Shown here: in pieces, positions 28,000 to 39,000 of the stretch | How positions within the stretch are numbered: position 1 is the first letter of the stretch | How the letters are laid out: each line of letters opens with the position of its first letter | Source: Cladorhizidae sp. MBARI D1340-BT2 | Taxonomy: Eukaryota; Porifera; Demospongiae; Poecilosclerida; Cladorhizidae | NCBI GenBank assembly: GCA_028752905.1 | Contig: JAQNBH010000003.1 | Coordinates: 30,808,722 to 30,872,721 of the forward strand | DNA length: 64,000 nt | Reading direction: 5' to 3' | The notes under the pieces: generated by a model | The model's database searches: none | The model's input: the letters and a program-made list of their open reading frames with translations, nothing else | What the model was told of the DNA's origin: nothing | Made by a program: the position numbers and the translations under genes

Positions 28000-28285
28000 C
28001 GAAGGCTAGAGCATCTAGTCATTATTTCTAATGAAGGCTAGAGCATCTAATAATGAAGGCCAGAGCACCTAGTCATTATTCCTGATGAAGAATAGAGCAT
28101 CTAGTCATTTTTCCTGATGAAGGCTAGGTCATTATTCCTGGTGAAGGCTAGAGCATCTAGTCATTATTTCTAATGAAGGCTAGAGCATCTAATAATGAAG
28201 GCCAGAGCACCTAGTCATTATTCCTGATGAAGAATAGAGCATCTAGTCATTTTTCCTGATGAAGGCTAGGTCATTATTCCTGGTG
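28000..28285. repeat. 142-bp tandem duplication just upstream of the insertion
   Basis: AATAATGAAGGCCAGAGC occurs at 28049 and 28191, and the CATTTTTCCTGATG unit at about 28106 and 28248, a spacing of 142 bp. The paralogous stretches near 5780, 8245, 9640 and 18115 have a single copy. It ends about 160 bp before the left end of the inserted element. Limits are approximate. Confidence 0.8.
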
Positions 28286-28436
28286 AAGGCTATATAGAGC
28301 ATCTAATCATTATTCCTGGTGAAAGCTAGAGCATCTAGTCATTATTCCTGATGAAAGCTAAAGCATCTAGTCATTATTCCAGATGAAGGCTAGAGCATCT
28401 ATTCATTATTTCTGATGAAGGCCTGAGCATCTAGCA

Positions 28437-28440
28437 ATAT
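28437..28440. other. Target-site duplication, left (ATAT or TA)
   Basis: The satellite reads AGCAATAT up to 28440 and the element follows. The same ATAT stands at the other end (29318-29321), whereas uninterrupted paralogues (3169-3172, 6111-6114, 9964-9967, 18445-18448, 35819-35822) have it once. The duplication is therefore either ATAT (element 28441-29317) or the central TA (28438-28439 and 29319-29320, element 28440-29318). The sequence cannot decide between them because the flanks are palindromic. Confidence 0.9.
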
Positions 28441-28476
28441 GTGACAGGATCTGAGAAAAGGGACCTTTCGTAGAAA
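28441..28476 (+). repeat. Left terminal inverted repeat (36 bp)
   Basis: Begins GTGACAGGATCTGAG and ends CGTAGAAA. It matches the reverse complement of 29282-29317 at 35 of 36 positions; the mismatch is position 5 (C here, T in the right copy read inward). Beyond position 36 the two ends diverge (TTTTG against AAAAC). If the target duplication is only TA, each repeat gains one more T at its outer end. Confidence 0.95.
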
Positions 28477-28831
28477 TTTTGAAAATTGAGTTATTGATGT
28501 TAGGACAAATAACACACAATTGCCTATTGAATGGAACAAAAATTAGCTCTTAATTCCATTCTAGACCAAAGATATGAACCTCAAAATGTAAGAGGATTAC
28601 AGCATTCATTTCGAGAAAACGCGGTTTGAAAGGGTTTGCTTACTAATCTCCGTGCACCTCCGCGCACGCTTAGTTCGATTTCTTAGGTAAGAAGAAATGC
28701 TTTTTTGGTCTTGTCTACGGAGCAAGGACTACGCTGTGTATGACGTGTACAGGTAACTTTTAAGACCATTGTTAGTGTGCGAGTAACAAAAATAATAATA
28801 ATAAAGAGTGAGAAAACACATACGATGTTTA
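28477..28831. other. Left interior of the element, no recognised content
   Basis: About 355 bp of single-copy sequence. It contains a short AAT microsatellite (28791-28804, four full units plus two bases) and a CpG-containing patch near 28650-28680 (CTCCGTGCACCTCCGCGC). No open frame of note, no RNA gene and no satellite monomer was recognised. It is probably internal filler of a non-autonomous element. Confidence 0.6.
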
Positions 28832-28947
28832 TCTAGGTAATGCTCAGCTAGTAGCTAGCTAATGCCCAACCGGTACTTAGCGAATGCTCCACCAGAAGCT
28901 AGCGACTGCTCGGCCTGTAGCTAGCGAATGCTCGGCCTGTAGCTAGC
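28832..28947. repeat. 22-bp minisatellite inside the element (five units)
   Basis: Five consecutive 22-bp units start at 28832, 28854, 28876, 28898 and 28920, followed by a partial sixth (GCTAGC, 28942-28947). The last two differ at one position; the first three are more diverged. Read on the minus strand, the common pattern is GGCCGAGCATTCGCTAG, preceded by TACA in the youngest units. This resembles the core GGCTAGAGCATCTAG of the surrounding satellite, discussed as a finding. A 22-bp unit cannot keep a reading frame, so it is non-coding. Confidence 0.9.
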
Positions 28948-29281
28948 TTCCTGTGCACTTGGAGACGCCATTATTCACAAACAGTTCTTTTTAACGCGCA
29001 TTAACGAGGGACTTTCCCCTTTCTAACGAGGGTTTTTTCCCCATTCTTCCGTATACGCAAGCAGTATTCTCTCAATTGCCCTCGCGTTACATACAAACGT
29101 AGGTCCGTCCACGTTTGACCAGCCATCTTCTAACAGCACGCTTGCATACAAGGAAGCAAGCAGAAGGTTCAAAACTTCACACAGAGGTAGAGGAAGGATA
29201 GTAGATACCTGTAATACCAAAAAAATTTTTTTGTCAAAGTATGACTGCTAGACTATTTTTGGTTATAGCACAAAACTGTTT
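28948..29281. other. Right interior of the element
   Basis: About 334 bp between the minisatellite and the right inverted repeat. It holds two direct repeats starting TAACGAGGG at 29002 and 29024 (again 22 bp apart, each followed by a pyrimidine run ending CCCC) and an A7T7 palindrome at 29219-29232. On the minus strand a 65-codon open frame (29220 down to 29023) opens with TTG, contains no ATG, and ends in TAG. Its product would have a hydrophobic stretch at residues 8-31 and no recognisable domain. I do not call it a gene. Confidence 0.6.
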
Positions 29282-29317
29282 TTTCTACGAAAGGTCCCTT
29301 TTCTCAGATCCTATCAC
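29282..29317 (-). repeat. Right terminal inverted repeat (36 bp)
   Basis: Inverted partner of 28441-28476 with a single mismatch (GTGAT here against GTGAC on the left, both read inward). The near identity of the two ends indicates a fairly recent or well-maintained element. The satellite restarts at 29318 with ATATTTCTGATGAAGG. Confidence 0.95.
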
Positions 29318-29321
29318 ATAT
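29318..29321. other. Target-site duplication, right (ATAT or TA)
   Basis: Partner of 28437-28440. Removing the element and one copy of this duplication restores AGCAATATTTCTGATG, exactly the sequence of the uninterrupted paralogous monomers. Confidence 0.9.
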
Positions 29322-32300
29322 TTCTGATGAAGGCTAGTCATTATTCCTTATGAAGGCTAGACCATCTAGTCATTATTCCTGATGAAGGCTAGGGCATCTA
29401 GTCATTATTCCTGATGAAGACTAGAGCATCTAGTCATTATTACTGATGAAGGCTAGAGCATCTAGTCATTATTCCTGATGAAGGCCTGAGCATCTAGTCA
29501 TTATTTCTGACGAAGGCCAAAGCATCTAGTCATTATTCATTATGAAGGCTAGGGCATCTAGTCATTATTCCTGATGAAGACTAGAGCATCTAGTCATTAT
29601 TACTGATGAACGCTAGAGCATCTAGTCATTATTCCTGATGAAGGCCTGAGCATCTAGTCATTATTTGTGATTAAGGCTAGAGCATCTAGTCATTATTCCT
29701 GATGAAGGCTACAGTATCTAGTCATTATTCCTGATGAAGACTAGAGCATCTAGTCATTATTCCTGATGAAGGCTAGAGCATCTAGTCATTATTCGTGATG
29801 AAGACTAGAGCATCTAGTCATTATTCCAGAAGAAGGCTACAGCATCTAGTCATTATTCCTGATGAAGACTAGAGCATCTAGTCATTATTCCTGATGAAGA
29901 CTAGAGAATCTAGTCATTAATCATGATGAAGGCTAGAGCATCTAGTCATTATTCCTGATGAAGGCTAGAGCATCTAGTCATTATTCCTGATGAAGGCTAG
30001 GTCATTATTCCTGATGAAGGCTAGAGAATCTAGTCATTATTCCTAATGAAGGCTAGAGCATCTAGTCATTATTCATGGTGAAGGCAAGAGCATCTAGTCA
30101 TATTCATGGTGAAGTCTATATAGAGCATCTAGTCATTATTCCTGATGAAGGCTAGAACATCTAGTCATTATTCCTGTTGAAGGCTAGAGCATCTAGTCAA
30201 TATTCCTGATGAATGCTAGAGCATCTAGTCATTTCCTGATGAAGGCCTGATCATCTAGTCATTATTCCTGATGAAGGCTAGAGTTTCTAGTCATTATTCC
30301 TGATGAAGGCTACAGCATCTAGCCATTATTCCTGATGAAGGCTAGAGCATCTAGTCATTATTCCTGATGAAGGCTAGAGCATCTAGTCATTGTTCCTGAT
30401 GAAGGCTAGAGCATCTAGTCATTATTCCTGATGAAGGCTAGAGCATCTAGTCATTATTCCTGATGAAGGCTAGAGCATCTAGTCATTATTCCTGATGAAA
30501 GCTAGAGCATCTAGTCATTATTCCTGATGAAGGCTACAGCATCTAGTCATTATTCCTGATCAAGGCTGGAGCATCTAGTCATTACTCCTGATGAAGGCTA
30601 GCAACTAGTCTTTATTCCTGATGAAGGCTAGAGCATCTAGTCATTATTTCTAATGAAGGCTAGAGCATCTAGTAATGAAGGCCCTAGCATCTAGTCATTA
30701 TCCTGATGAAGACTAGAGCATCTAGCCATTATTCCTGATGAAGGCTAGAGCATCTAGTCATTATTCCTGATGAAGGCCAGAGCACCTAGTCATTATTCCT
30801 GATGAAGGTTAGAGCATTTAGTAATTATACCTGATGAAGGCTAGAGCATCTAGTCATTATTCCTGATGAAGGCAATATAATCTAGTCATTATTCCTAATT
30901 AAAGGCTAGAGCATCTAGTCATTATTCCTGATGAAGGCTAGAGCATCTAGTCATTATTTCTAATGAAGGCTAGAGCATCTAGTAAAGAAGGCAAGAGCAC
31001 ATAGTCATTATTCCTGATGAAGGTTAGAGCATCTAGTTATAATTCATGATGAAGGCTAGAGCATCTAGTCATTATTCCTGATGAATGCTAGAGCATCTAG
31101 TCATTATTGCTGATGAAGTCTAGAGCATCTAGTCATTATTCCTGTTGAAGGCTAGAGCATCTAGTCATTAATACTGATGAAGGCTAGAGCATCTAGTCAT
31201 TATTCCTGATGAAGGCTAGAGCATCTAGTCATTATTTCTAATGAAGGCTAGAGAATCTAGTAATGAAGGCCAGAGCACCTAGTCATTATTCCTGATGAAG
31301 GTTAGAGCATCTAGTCATGAAGACTAGAGCATCTAGTCATTATTCATGATGAAGACTAGAGCATCTAGTCATTATTCCTGATGAAGGCTAGAGCATCTAG
31401 TCATTATTCCTGATGAAGGCTAGAGCATCTAGTCATTATTCCTGATGAAGACTAGAGCATCTAGTAATGAACGCCAGAGCACCTAGTCATTATTCCTGAT
31501 GAAGGTTAGAGCATCTAGTCATGAAGACTAGAGCAACTAGTCATTAATCCTGATGAAGACTAGAGCATCTAGTCATTATTCCTGATGAAGGCTAGAGCAT
31601 CTAGTCATTATTCCTGATGAAGGCTAGATCATCTAGTCATTATTCCTGATGAAGGTTAGAGCATCTAGTCATGAAGACTAGAGCATCTAGTCATTATTCC
31701 TGATGAAGACTAGAGCATCTAGTAATGAAGGCCAGAGCACCTAGTCATTATTCCTGATGAAGGCTAGAGCATCTAGTCATTATTCATGATGAAGGCTAGA
31801 GCATCTAGTCATTATTTATAATGAAGGCTAGAGCATCTAGTAATGAAGGCCAGAGCACCTAGTCATTATTCCTGATGAAGGTTAGAGCATCTAGTCATTA
31901 TTCATGATGAAGACTAGAGCATCTAGTCATTATTCCTGATGAAGGCTAGAGCATCTAGTCATTATTCCTGATGAAGGCTAGAGCATCTAGTCATTATTCC
32001 TGATGAAGACAAGAGCATCTAGTAATGAACGCCAGAGCACCTAGTCATTATTCCTGATGAAGGTTAGAGCATCTAGTCATTATTCATGATGAAGACTAGA
32101 GCATTTAGTCATTAATCCTGATGAAGACTAGAGCATCTAGTCATTATTCCTGATGAAGGCTAGAGCATCTAGTCATTATTCCTTATGAAGGTTAGAGCAT
32201 CTAGTCATGAAGACTAGAGCATCTAGTCATGAAGACTAGAGCATCTAGTCATTAATCCTGATGAAGACTAGAGCATCTAGTAATGAAGGCCAGAGCACCT

Positions 32301-32410
32301 AGTCATTATTCCTGATGAAGGTTAGAGCATCTAGTCATGAAGACTCGAGCATCTAGTCATTATTCCTGATGAAGGCTAGAGCATCTAGTCATTATTCCTG
32401 ATGAAGGCTA

Positions 32411-33016
32411 GGTCATTATTCCTGATGAAGGCTAGAGCATCTAGTCATTATTCCAGATGAAGGCTAGAGCATCTAGTCATTATTTCTGATGAAGGCCTGA
32501 GAATCTAGTCAATATTTCTGATGAAGGCTAGTCATTACTCCTTATGAAGGCTAGAGCATCTAGTCATTATTCCTGATGATGGCTAGGGCATCTAGTCATT
32601 ATTTCTGATGAAGACTAGAGCATCTAGTCGTTATAACTGATGAAGGCTAGAGCATCTAGTCATTATTCCTGATATAGGCTAGAGCATCTATTCATTATTC
32701 CTGATGAAGGCTAGGTCATTATTCCTGATGAAGGCTAGAGCATCTAGTCATTATTCCAGATGAAGGCTAGAGCATCTAGTCATTATTTCTGATGAAGGCC
32801 TGAGAATCTAGTCAATATTTCTGATGAAGGCTAGTCATTACTCCTTATGAAGGCTAGAGCATCTAGTCATTATTCCTGATGATGGCTAGGGCATCTAGTC
32901 ATTATTTCTGATGAAGACTAGAGCATCTAGTCGTTATAACTGATGAAGGCTAGAGCATCTAGTTATTATTCCTGATGAAGGACTGAGCATCTAGTCATTA
33001 TTTCTGATGAAGGCTA
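32411..33016. repeat. 303-bp tandem duplication
   Basis: CTAGGTCATT units at 32411 and 32714 (counted from GGTCATT) and GATGGCTAGGG at 32578 and 32881 keep a spacing of 303 bp. Both copies share the private variant GATGGCTAGGG, where other copies read GAAGGCTAGGG or GTAGGCTAGGG. The duplication is therefore younger than that substitution. Outer limits are approximate. Confidence 0.8.
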
Positions 33017-36000
33017 GAGCATCTAGTAATGAAGGCCAGACAAACTAGTGATGAAGGATAGACCATCTAGTCATAATTCCTGATGAAGGCTAGAACATCT
33101 AGTCATTCTTCCTGGTGAAGGCTAGAGCATCTAGTCATTATTCCTGGTGAAGGCTATATAGAGCATCTAGTCATTATTGGTGAAGGCTAGAGCATCTAGT
33201 CATTACTCCTGATGAAGTTTAGAGCATCTAGTCATTATTCCTGATGAAGGCTAAGCATCTAGTCATAATTCCTGATGAAGGCTAGATCATCTAGTCATTA
33301 TTCCTGATGAAGGTTAGAGCATCTAGTCATGAAGACTAGAGCATCTAGTCATTATATTCCTGATGAAGACTAGAGCATCTAGTAATGAAGGCCAGAGCAT
33401 CTAGTCATTATTCCTGATGAAGGTTATAGCATCTAGTCATGAAGACTAGAGCATCTAGTCATTATTCCTGATGAAGACTAGAGCATCTAGTCATTATTCC
33501 TGATGAAGGCAAGAGCATCTAGTCATTATTCCTGATATAGGTTAGAGCATCTAGTCATTATTCCTGATGAAGGCTAGGTCATTATTCCTGATGAAGGCTA
33601 GAGCATCTAGTCATTATTCCAGATGAAGGCTAGAGCATCTAGTCATTATTTCTGATGAATGCCTGAGAATCTAGTCAATATTTCTGATGAAGGCTAGTCA
33701 TTACTCCTTATGAAGGCTAGAGCATCTAGTCATTATTCCTGATGTAGGCTAGGGCATCTAGTCATTATTTCTGATGAAGAGTAGAGCATCTAGTCGTTAT
33801 AACTGATGAAGGCTAGAGCATCTAGTCATTATTCCTGATGAAGGCCTGAGCATCTAGTCATTATTTCTGATGAAGGCTAGAGCATCTAGTAATGAAGGCC
33901 AGACAAACTAGTGATGAAGGATAGACCATCTAGTCATTATTCCTGATGAAGGCTAGAACATCTAGTCATTCTTCCTGGTGAAGGCTAGAGCATCTAATCA
34001 TTATTCCTGGTGAAGGCTATATAGAGCATCTAGTCATTATTGGTGAAGGCTAGAGCATCTAGTCATTACTCCTGATGAAGTTTAGAGCATCTAGTCATTA
34101 TTCCTGATGAAGGCTAAGCATCTAGTCATAATTCCTGATGAAGGCTGTAGCATCTAGTTATTAATCCTGATGAAGGCTAGAGCATCTAGTCATTATTTCT
34201 AATGAAGGCTAGAGCATCTAGTAATGAAGGCCCTAGCATCTAGTCATTATTCCTGATGAAGACTAGAGCATCTAGTCATTATTCCTAATGAAGGCTAGAG
34301 CATCTAGTCATTATTCCTGATGAAGGCGAGAGCACCTAGTCATTATTCATGATGAAGGTTAGAGCATCTAGTCATTATTCCTGATGAAGGCTAGAGCATC
34401 TAGTCATTATTCCTGATGAAGGCAAGAGCATCTAGTCATTATTCCTGATGAAGGCTAGAGCATCTAGTCATTATTCCTGATGAAGGCTAGAGCATCTAGT
34501 CATTATTCCTGATGAAGGCTAGAGCATCTAGTCATTATTCCTGATGAAGGCTAGAGCATCTAGTCATTATTTCTAATGAAGGCTAGAGCATCTAGTAATG
34601 AAGGCCAGAGCACCTAGTCATTATTCCTGATGAAGACTAGAGCATTTAGTCATTATTCCTGATGAAGGCTAGAGCATCTAGTCATTATTCCTGATGAAGG
34701 CTAGAGCATCTAGTCATTATTCCTGATGAAGGCTGGAGCATCTAGTCATTATTCCTGATGAGGGCTAGCATCTAGTCATTATTCCTGATGAAAGCTAGAG
34801 CATCTAGTCATTATTTCTAATGAAGGCTAGAGCATCTAGTAATGAAGGCCAGAGAACATAGTGATGAAGGATAGAGCATCTAGTCATTATTCCTGATGAA
34901 GGCTAGAGCATCTAGTCATTATTCCTGGTGAAGGCTAGAGCATCTAGTCATTATTCCTGGTGAAGGCTATATAGAGCATCTAGTCATTATTGGTGAAGGC
35001 TAGAGCATCTAGTCATTATTCCTGATGAAGTTTGGAGGATCTAGTCATTATTCCTGATAAAGGCTAAGCATCTAGTCATTATTCCTGATGAAGGCTGTAG
35101 CATCTAGTTATTAATCCTGATGAAGGCTAGCATCTAGTCATTATTCCTGATGAAGGCTAGATCATCTAATCATTATTTCTAATGAAGGCTAGAGCATCTT
35201 GTAATGAAGGCCAGAGCACTTAGTCATTATTCCTGATGAAGTATAGAGCATCTAGTCATTATTCCTGATGAAGGCTAGAGCATCTAGTCATTATTCCTGA
35301 TGAAGGCCTGAGCATCTAGTAGTGAAGGCTACATCATCTAGTAATGAAGGCCAGAGCACCTAGTCATTATTCCTGATGAAGGTTAGAGCATCTATTTATT
35401 ATTCCTGATGAAGGCTAGAGCTAGTCATTATTCCTGACGAAGGCTAGAGCATCTAGTCATTATTTCTAATGAAGGCTAGAGCATCTAATAATGAAGGCCA
35501 GAGCACCTAGTCATTATTCCTGATGAAGAATAGAGCATCTAGTCATTTTTCCTGATGAAGGCTAGGTCATTATTCCTGAAGAAGACTAGAGCATCTAGTC
35601 ATTATTCCTGATAAAGGCTAGTCATTATTCCTGGTGAAGGCTAGACCATCTAGTCATTATTCCTGGTGAAGGCTTATAGAGCATCTAATCATTATTCCTG
35701 GTGAAAGCTAGAGCATCTAGTCATTATTCCTGATGAATGCTAGAGCATCTAGTCATTATTCCAGATGAAGGCTAGAGCATCTATTCATTATTTCTGATGA
35801 AGGCCTGAGCATCTAGCAATATTTCTGATGAAGGCTAATCATTATTCCTTATGAAGGCTAGACCATCTAGTCATTATTCCTGATGAAGGCTAGGGCATCT
35901 AGTCATTATTTCTGATGAAGACTAGAGCATCTAGTCATTATTACTGATGAAGGCTAGAGCATCTAGTCATTATTCCTGATGAAGGCCTGAGCATCTAGTC

Positions 36001-39000
36001 ATTATTTCTGACGAAGGCTAGAGCATCTAGTCATTATTCCTGATGAAGGCTAGGGCATCTAGTCATTATTCCTGATGAAGACTAGAGCATCTAGTCATTA
36101 TTACTGATGAACGCTTGAGCATCTAGTCATTATTCCTGATGAAGGCCTGAGCATCTAGTCATTATTTGTGATTAAGGCTAGAGCATCTAGTCATTATTCC
36201 TGATGAAGGCTACAGCATCTAGTCATTATTCCTGAAGAAGACTAGAGCATCTAGTCATTATTCCTGATGAAGGCTAGAGCATCTAGTCATTATTCGTGAT
36301 GAAGACTAGAGCATCTAGTCATTATTCCTGATGAAGACTAGAACATCTAGTCATTATTCCTGATGAAGACTAGAGAATCTAGTCATTAATCATAATGAAG
36401 GCTAGAGCATCTAGTCATTATTCCTGATGAAGGCTAGGTCATTATTCAAGATGAACGCTAGAGCATCTAGTCATTATTCCTGATGAAGGCTAGAGCATCT
36501 AGTCATTATTCCTGGTGAAGGCTAGAGCATCTAGTCATATTCATGGTGAAGTCTATATAGAGCATCTAGTCATTATTCCTGGTGAAGGCTAGAACATCTA
36601 GTCATTATTCCTGTTGAAGGCTAGAGCATCTAGTCAATATTCCTGATGAATGCTAGAGCATCTAGTCATTTCCTGATGAAGGCCTGATCATCTAGTCATT
36701 ATTCCTGATGAAGGCTAGAGCTTCTAGTCATTATTCCTGATGAAGGCTACAGCATCTAGTCATTATTCCTGATGAAGGCTAGAGCATCTAGTCATTATTC
36801 CTGATGAAGGCTAGAGCATCTAGTCATTGTTCCTGATGAAGGCTAGAGCATCTAGTCATTATTCCTGATGAAGGCTAGAGCATCTAGTCATTATTCCTGA
36901 TGAAGGCTAGAGCAACTAGTCATTATTCCTGATGAAGGCTAGAGCATCTAGTCATTATTCCTGATGAAGGCTACAGCATCTAGTCATTATTCCTGATGAA
37001 GGCTGGAGCATCTAGTCATTATTCCTGATGAAGGCTAGCAACTAGTCATTATTCCTGATGAAGGCTAGAGCATCTAGTCATTATTTCTAATGAAGGCTAG
37101 AGCATCTAGTAATGAAGGCCCTAGCATCTAGTCATTATCCTGATGAAGACTAGAGCATCTAGCCATTATTCCTGATGAAGGCTAGAGCATCTAGTCATTA
37201 TTCCTGATGAAGGCCAGAGCACCTAGTCATTATTCCTGATGAAGGTTAGAGCATTTAGTCATTATTCCTGATGAAGGCTAGAGCATCTAGTCATTATTCC
37301 TGATGAAGGTAAGATAATCTAGTCATTATTCCTAATTAAAGGCTAGAGCATCAAGTTATTATTCCTGATGAAGGCTAGAGCATCTAGTCATTATTCCTGA
37401 TGAAGTCTAGAGCATCTAGTCATTATTTCTAATGAAGGCTAGAGCATCTAGTAATGAAGGTCAGAGCAACTAGTCATTATTCCTGATGAAGGCTAGAGCA
37501 TCTAGTCATTATTCCTGATGAAGGCTAGAAGATCTAGTCATTATTCCTGATGAAGGCTGGAGCATCTAGTCATTATTTCTAATGAAGGCTAGAGCATCTA
37601 GTAATGAAGGCCCTAGCATCTAGTCATTATTCCTGATGAAGACTAGAGCATCTAGTCATTATTCCTAATGAAGGCTAGAGCATCTAGTCATTATTCCTGA
37701 TGAAGGCCAGAGCACCTAGTCATTATTCATGATGAAGGTTAGAGCATCTAGTCATTATTCCTGATGAAGGCTAGAGCATCTAGTCATTATTCCTGATGAA
37801 GGCAAGAGCATCTAGTCATTATTCCTGATGAAGGCTAGAGCATCTAGTCATTATTCCTGATGAAGGCTAGAGCATCTAGTCATTATTCCTGATGAAGGCT
37901 AGAGCATCTAGTCATTATTACTGATGAAGGCTAGAGCATCTAGTCATTATTTCTAATGAAGGCTAGAGCATCTAGTAATGAAGGCCAGAGCACCTAGTCA
38001 TTATTCCTGATGAAGATTAGAGCATCTAGTCATTATTCCTGATGAAGACTAGAGCATCTAGTCATTATTCCTAATGAAGGCTAGAGCATCTAGTCATTAT
38101 TCCTGATGAAGGCTGGAGCATCTAGTCATTATTCCTGATGAGGGCTAGCATCTAGTCATTGTTCCTGATAAAGCCTAGAGCATCTAGTCATTATTTCTAA
38201 TGAAGGCTAGAGCATCTAGTAATGAAGGCCAGAGAACCTAGTGATTAAGGATAGAGCATCTAGTCATTATTCCTGATGGAGGCTAGAGCATCTAGTCATT
38301 ATTCCTGGTGAAGGCTAGAGCATCTAGTCATTATTCCTGGTGAAGGCTATATAGAGCATCTAGTCATTATTGGTGAAGGCTAGAGCATCTAGTCATTATT
38401 CCTGATGAAGGCAATAGCATCTAGTCATTATTCCTGATGAAGGCTAGAGCATCTAGTCATTATTCCTGATGAAGGCTAGAGCATCTAGTCATTATTCCTG
38501 ATGAAGGCTTGAGCATCTAGTCATTATTCCTGATGAAGGCTAGCATCTAGTCATTATTCCTGATGAAGGCTAGAGCATCTAGTCATTATTTCTAATGAAG
38601 GCTAGAGCATCTAGTAATGAAGGCCAGAGAACCTAGTGATGAAGGATAGAGCATCTAGTCATTATTCCTGATGAAGGCTAGAGCATCTAGTCATTATTCC
38701 TGTTGAAGGCTAGAGCATCTAGTCATTATTCCTGGTGAAGGCTATATAGAGCATATAGTCATTATTGGTGAAGGCTAGAGCATCTAGTCATTATTTCTGA
38801 TGAAGTTTAGAGCATCTAGTCATTATTCCTGATGAAGGCTAAGCATCTAGTCATTATTCCTGATGAAGGCTGTAGCATCTAGTTATTAATCCTAATGAAG
38901 GCTAGCATCTAGTCATTATTCCTGATGAAGGCTAGAGCATCTAGTCATTATTTCTAATGAAGTCTAGAGCATCTAGTAATGAAGGCCAGAGTAATTAGTC

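Larger units (their letters stand above)
1..28440. repeat. 32-bp satellite array, left family (before the insertion)
   Basis: Head-to-tail copies of a monomer of about 32 bp that begins CATTATTCCTGATGAAGG and ends CTAGAGCATCTAGT. Every line of this stretch is explained by it and no inverted copy was seen. Besides substitutions there are recurrent length variants: 22-bp units (for example 493-514, 903-924, 16743-16764), units that lose 9 bp between the two CTAG words (near 1210), 36-bp units with an extra TATA (near 3021), and units reading CATTATTGGTGAAGG that lack 3 bp. A marker unit, AAAGAAGGCAAGAGCACATAG, occurs at 97, 4835, 7777, 9168, 11598, 13979, 14507, 16893, 20104, 21967, 24501 and 26830, then once more at 30984 and not after. 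All frames hold stops, because the unit contains TGA and TAG and 32 is not a multiple of three. Function is unknown; by analogy with other satellites it is probably heterochromatic. Confidence 0.98.
28441..29317. mobile_element. 877-bp non-autonomous DNA transposon (MITE-like) inserted in the satellite
   Basis: The only non-satellite DNA in the window. It is bounded by 36-bp terminal inverted repeats with one mismatch and by a duplicated ATAT/TA target. Empty paralogous sites in sister satellite copies prove a precise insertion into a pre-existing array. Inside, from the left: about 310 bp with no recognised feature, an AAT microsatellite, five 22-bp minisatellite units, a pair of TAACGAGGG direct repeats, and an A7T7 tract. 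No transposase motif is visible, and the longest open frame (minus, 29023-29220) has no ATG, so it must be moved by enzymes from elsewhere. A TA duplication would suit Tc1/mariner-type elements; a 4-bp duplication would suit other cut-and-paste superfamilies. The end sequence, GTGAYAGGATCTGAG, is not one I can assign. CpG is much more frequent here than in the satellite. Confidence 0.93.
29318..37400. repeat. 32-bp satellite array, left family continued after the insertion
   Basis: The same satellite resumes in the same orientation directly after the inserted element, with the same monomer order as uninterrupted copies near 3170, 6111, 9964 and 18445. It keeps left-family markers: the AAAGAAGGC unit at 30984, the TTATATTCCT unit at 33352, and an AGTAGTGAAGGCTACATC unit at 35318. 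From about 34.4 kb the order becomes transitional. The end at 37400 is approximate; I placed it where the first middle-family marker (GGTCAGAGCAACTAG, near 37459) appears. No coding potential is seen. Confidence 0.95.

Noticed and set aside
28920..28971. Minus-strand ATG at 28971 beginning a short frame into the minisatellite
   Set aside because: It stops after about 16 codons, and the 22-bp repeat destroys any frame.
29023..29220. 65-codon minus-strand open frame as a protein gene
   Set aside because: It opens with TTG, contains no ATG, has a stop eleven codons upstream, shows no domain, and lies in a non-autonomous element of a eukaryotic genome. The length is within chance expectation.
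28447..29311. Insert as an LTR, LINE or Helitron fragment
   Set aside because: Inverted (not direct) 36-bp ends, no poly-A end next to the target duplication, and a duplicated target. These fit a cut-and-paste DNA transposon instead.
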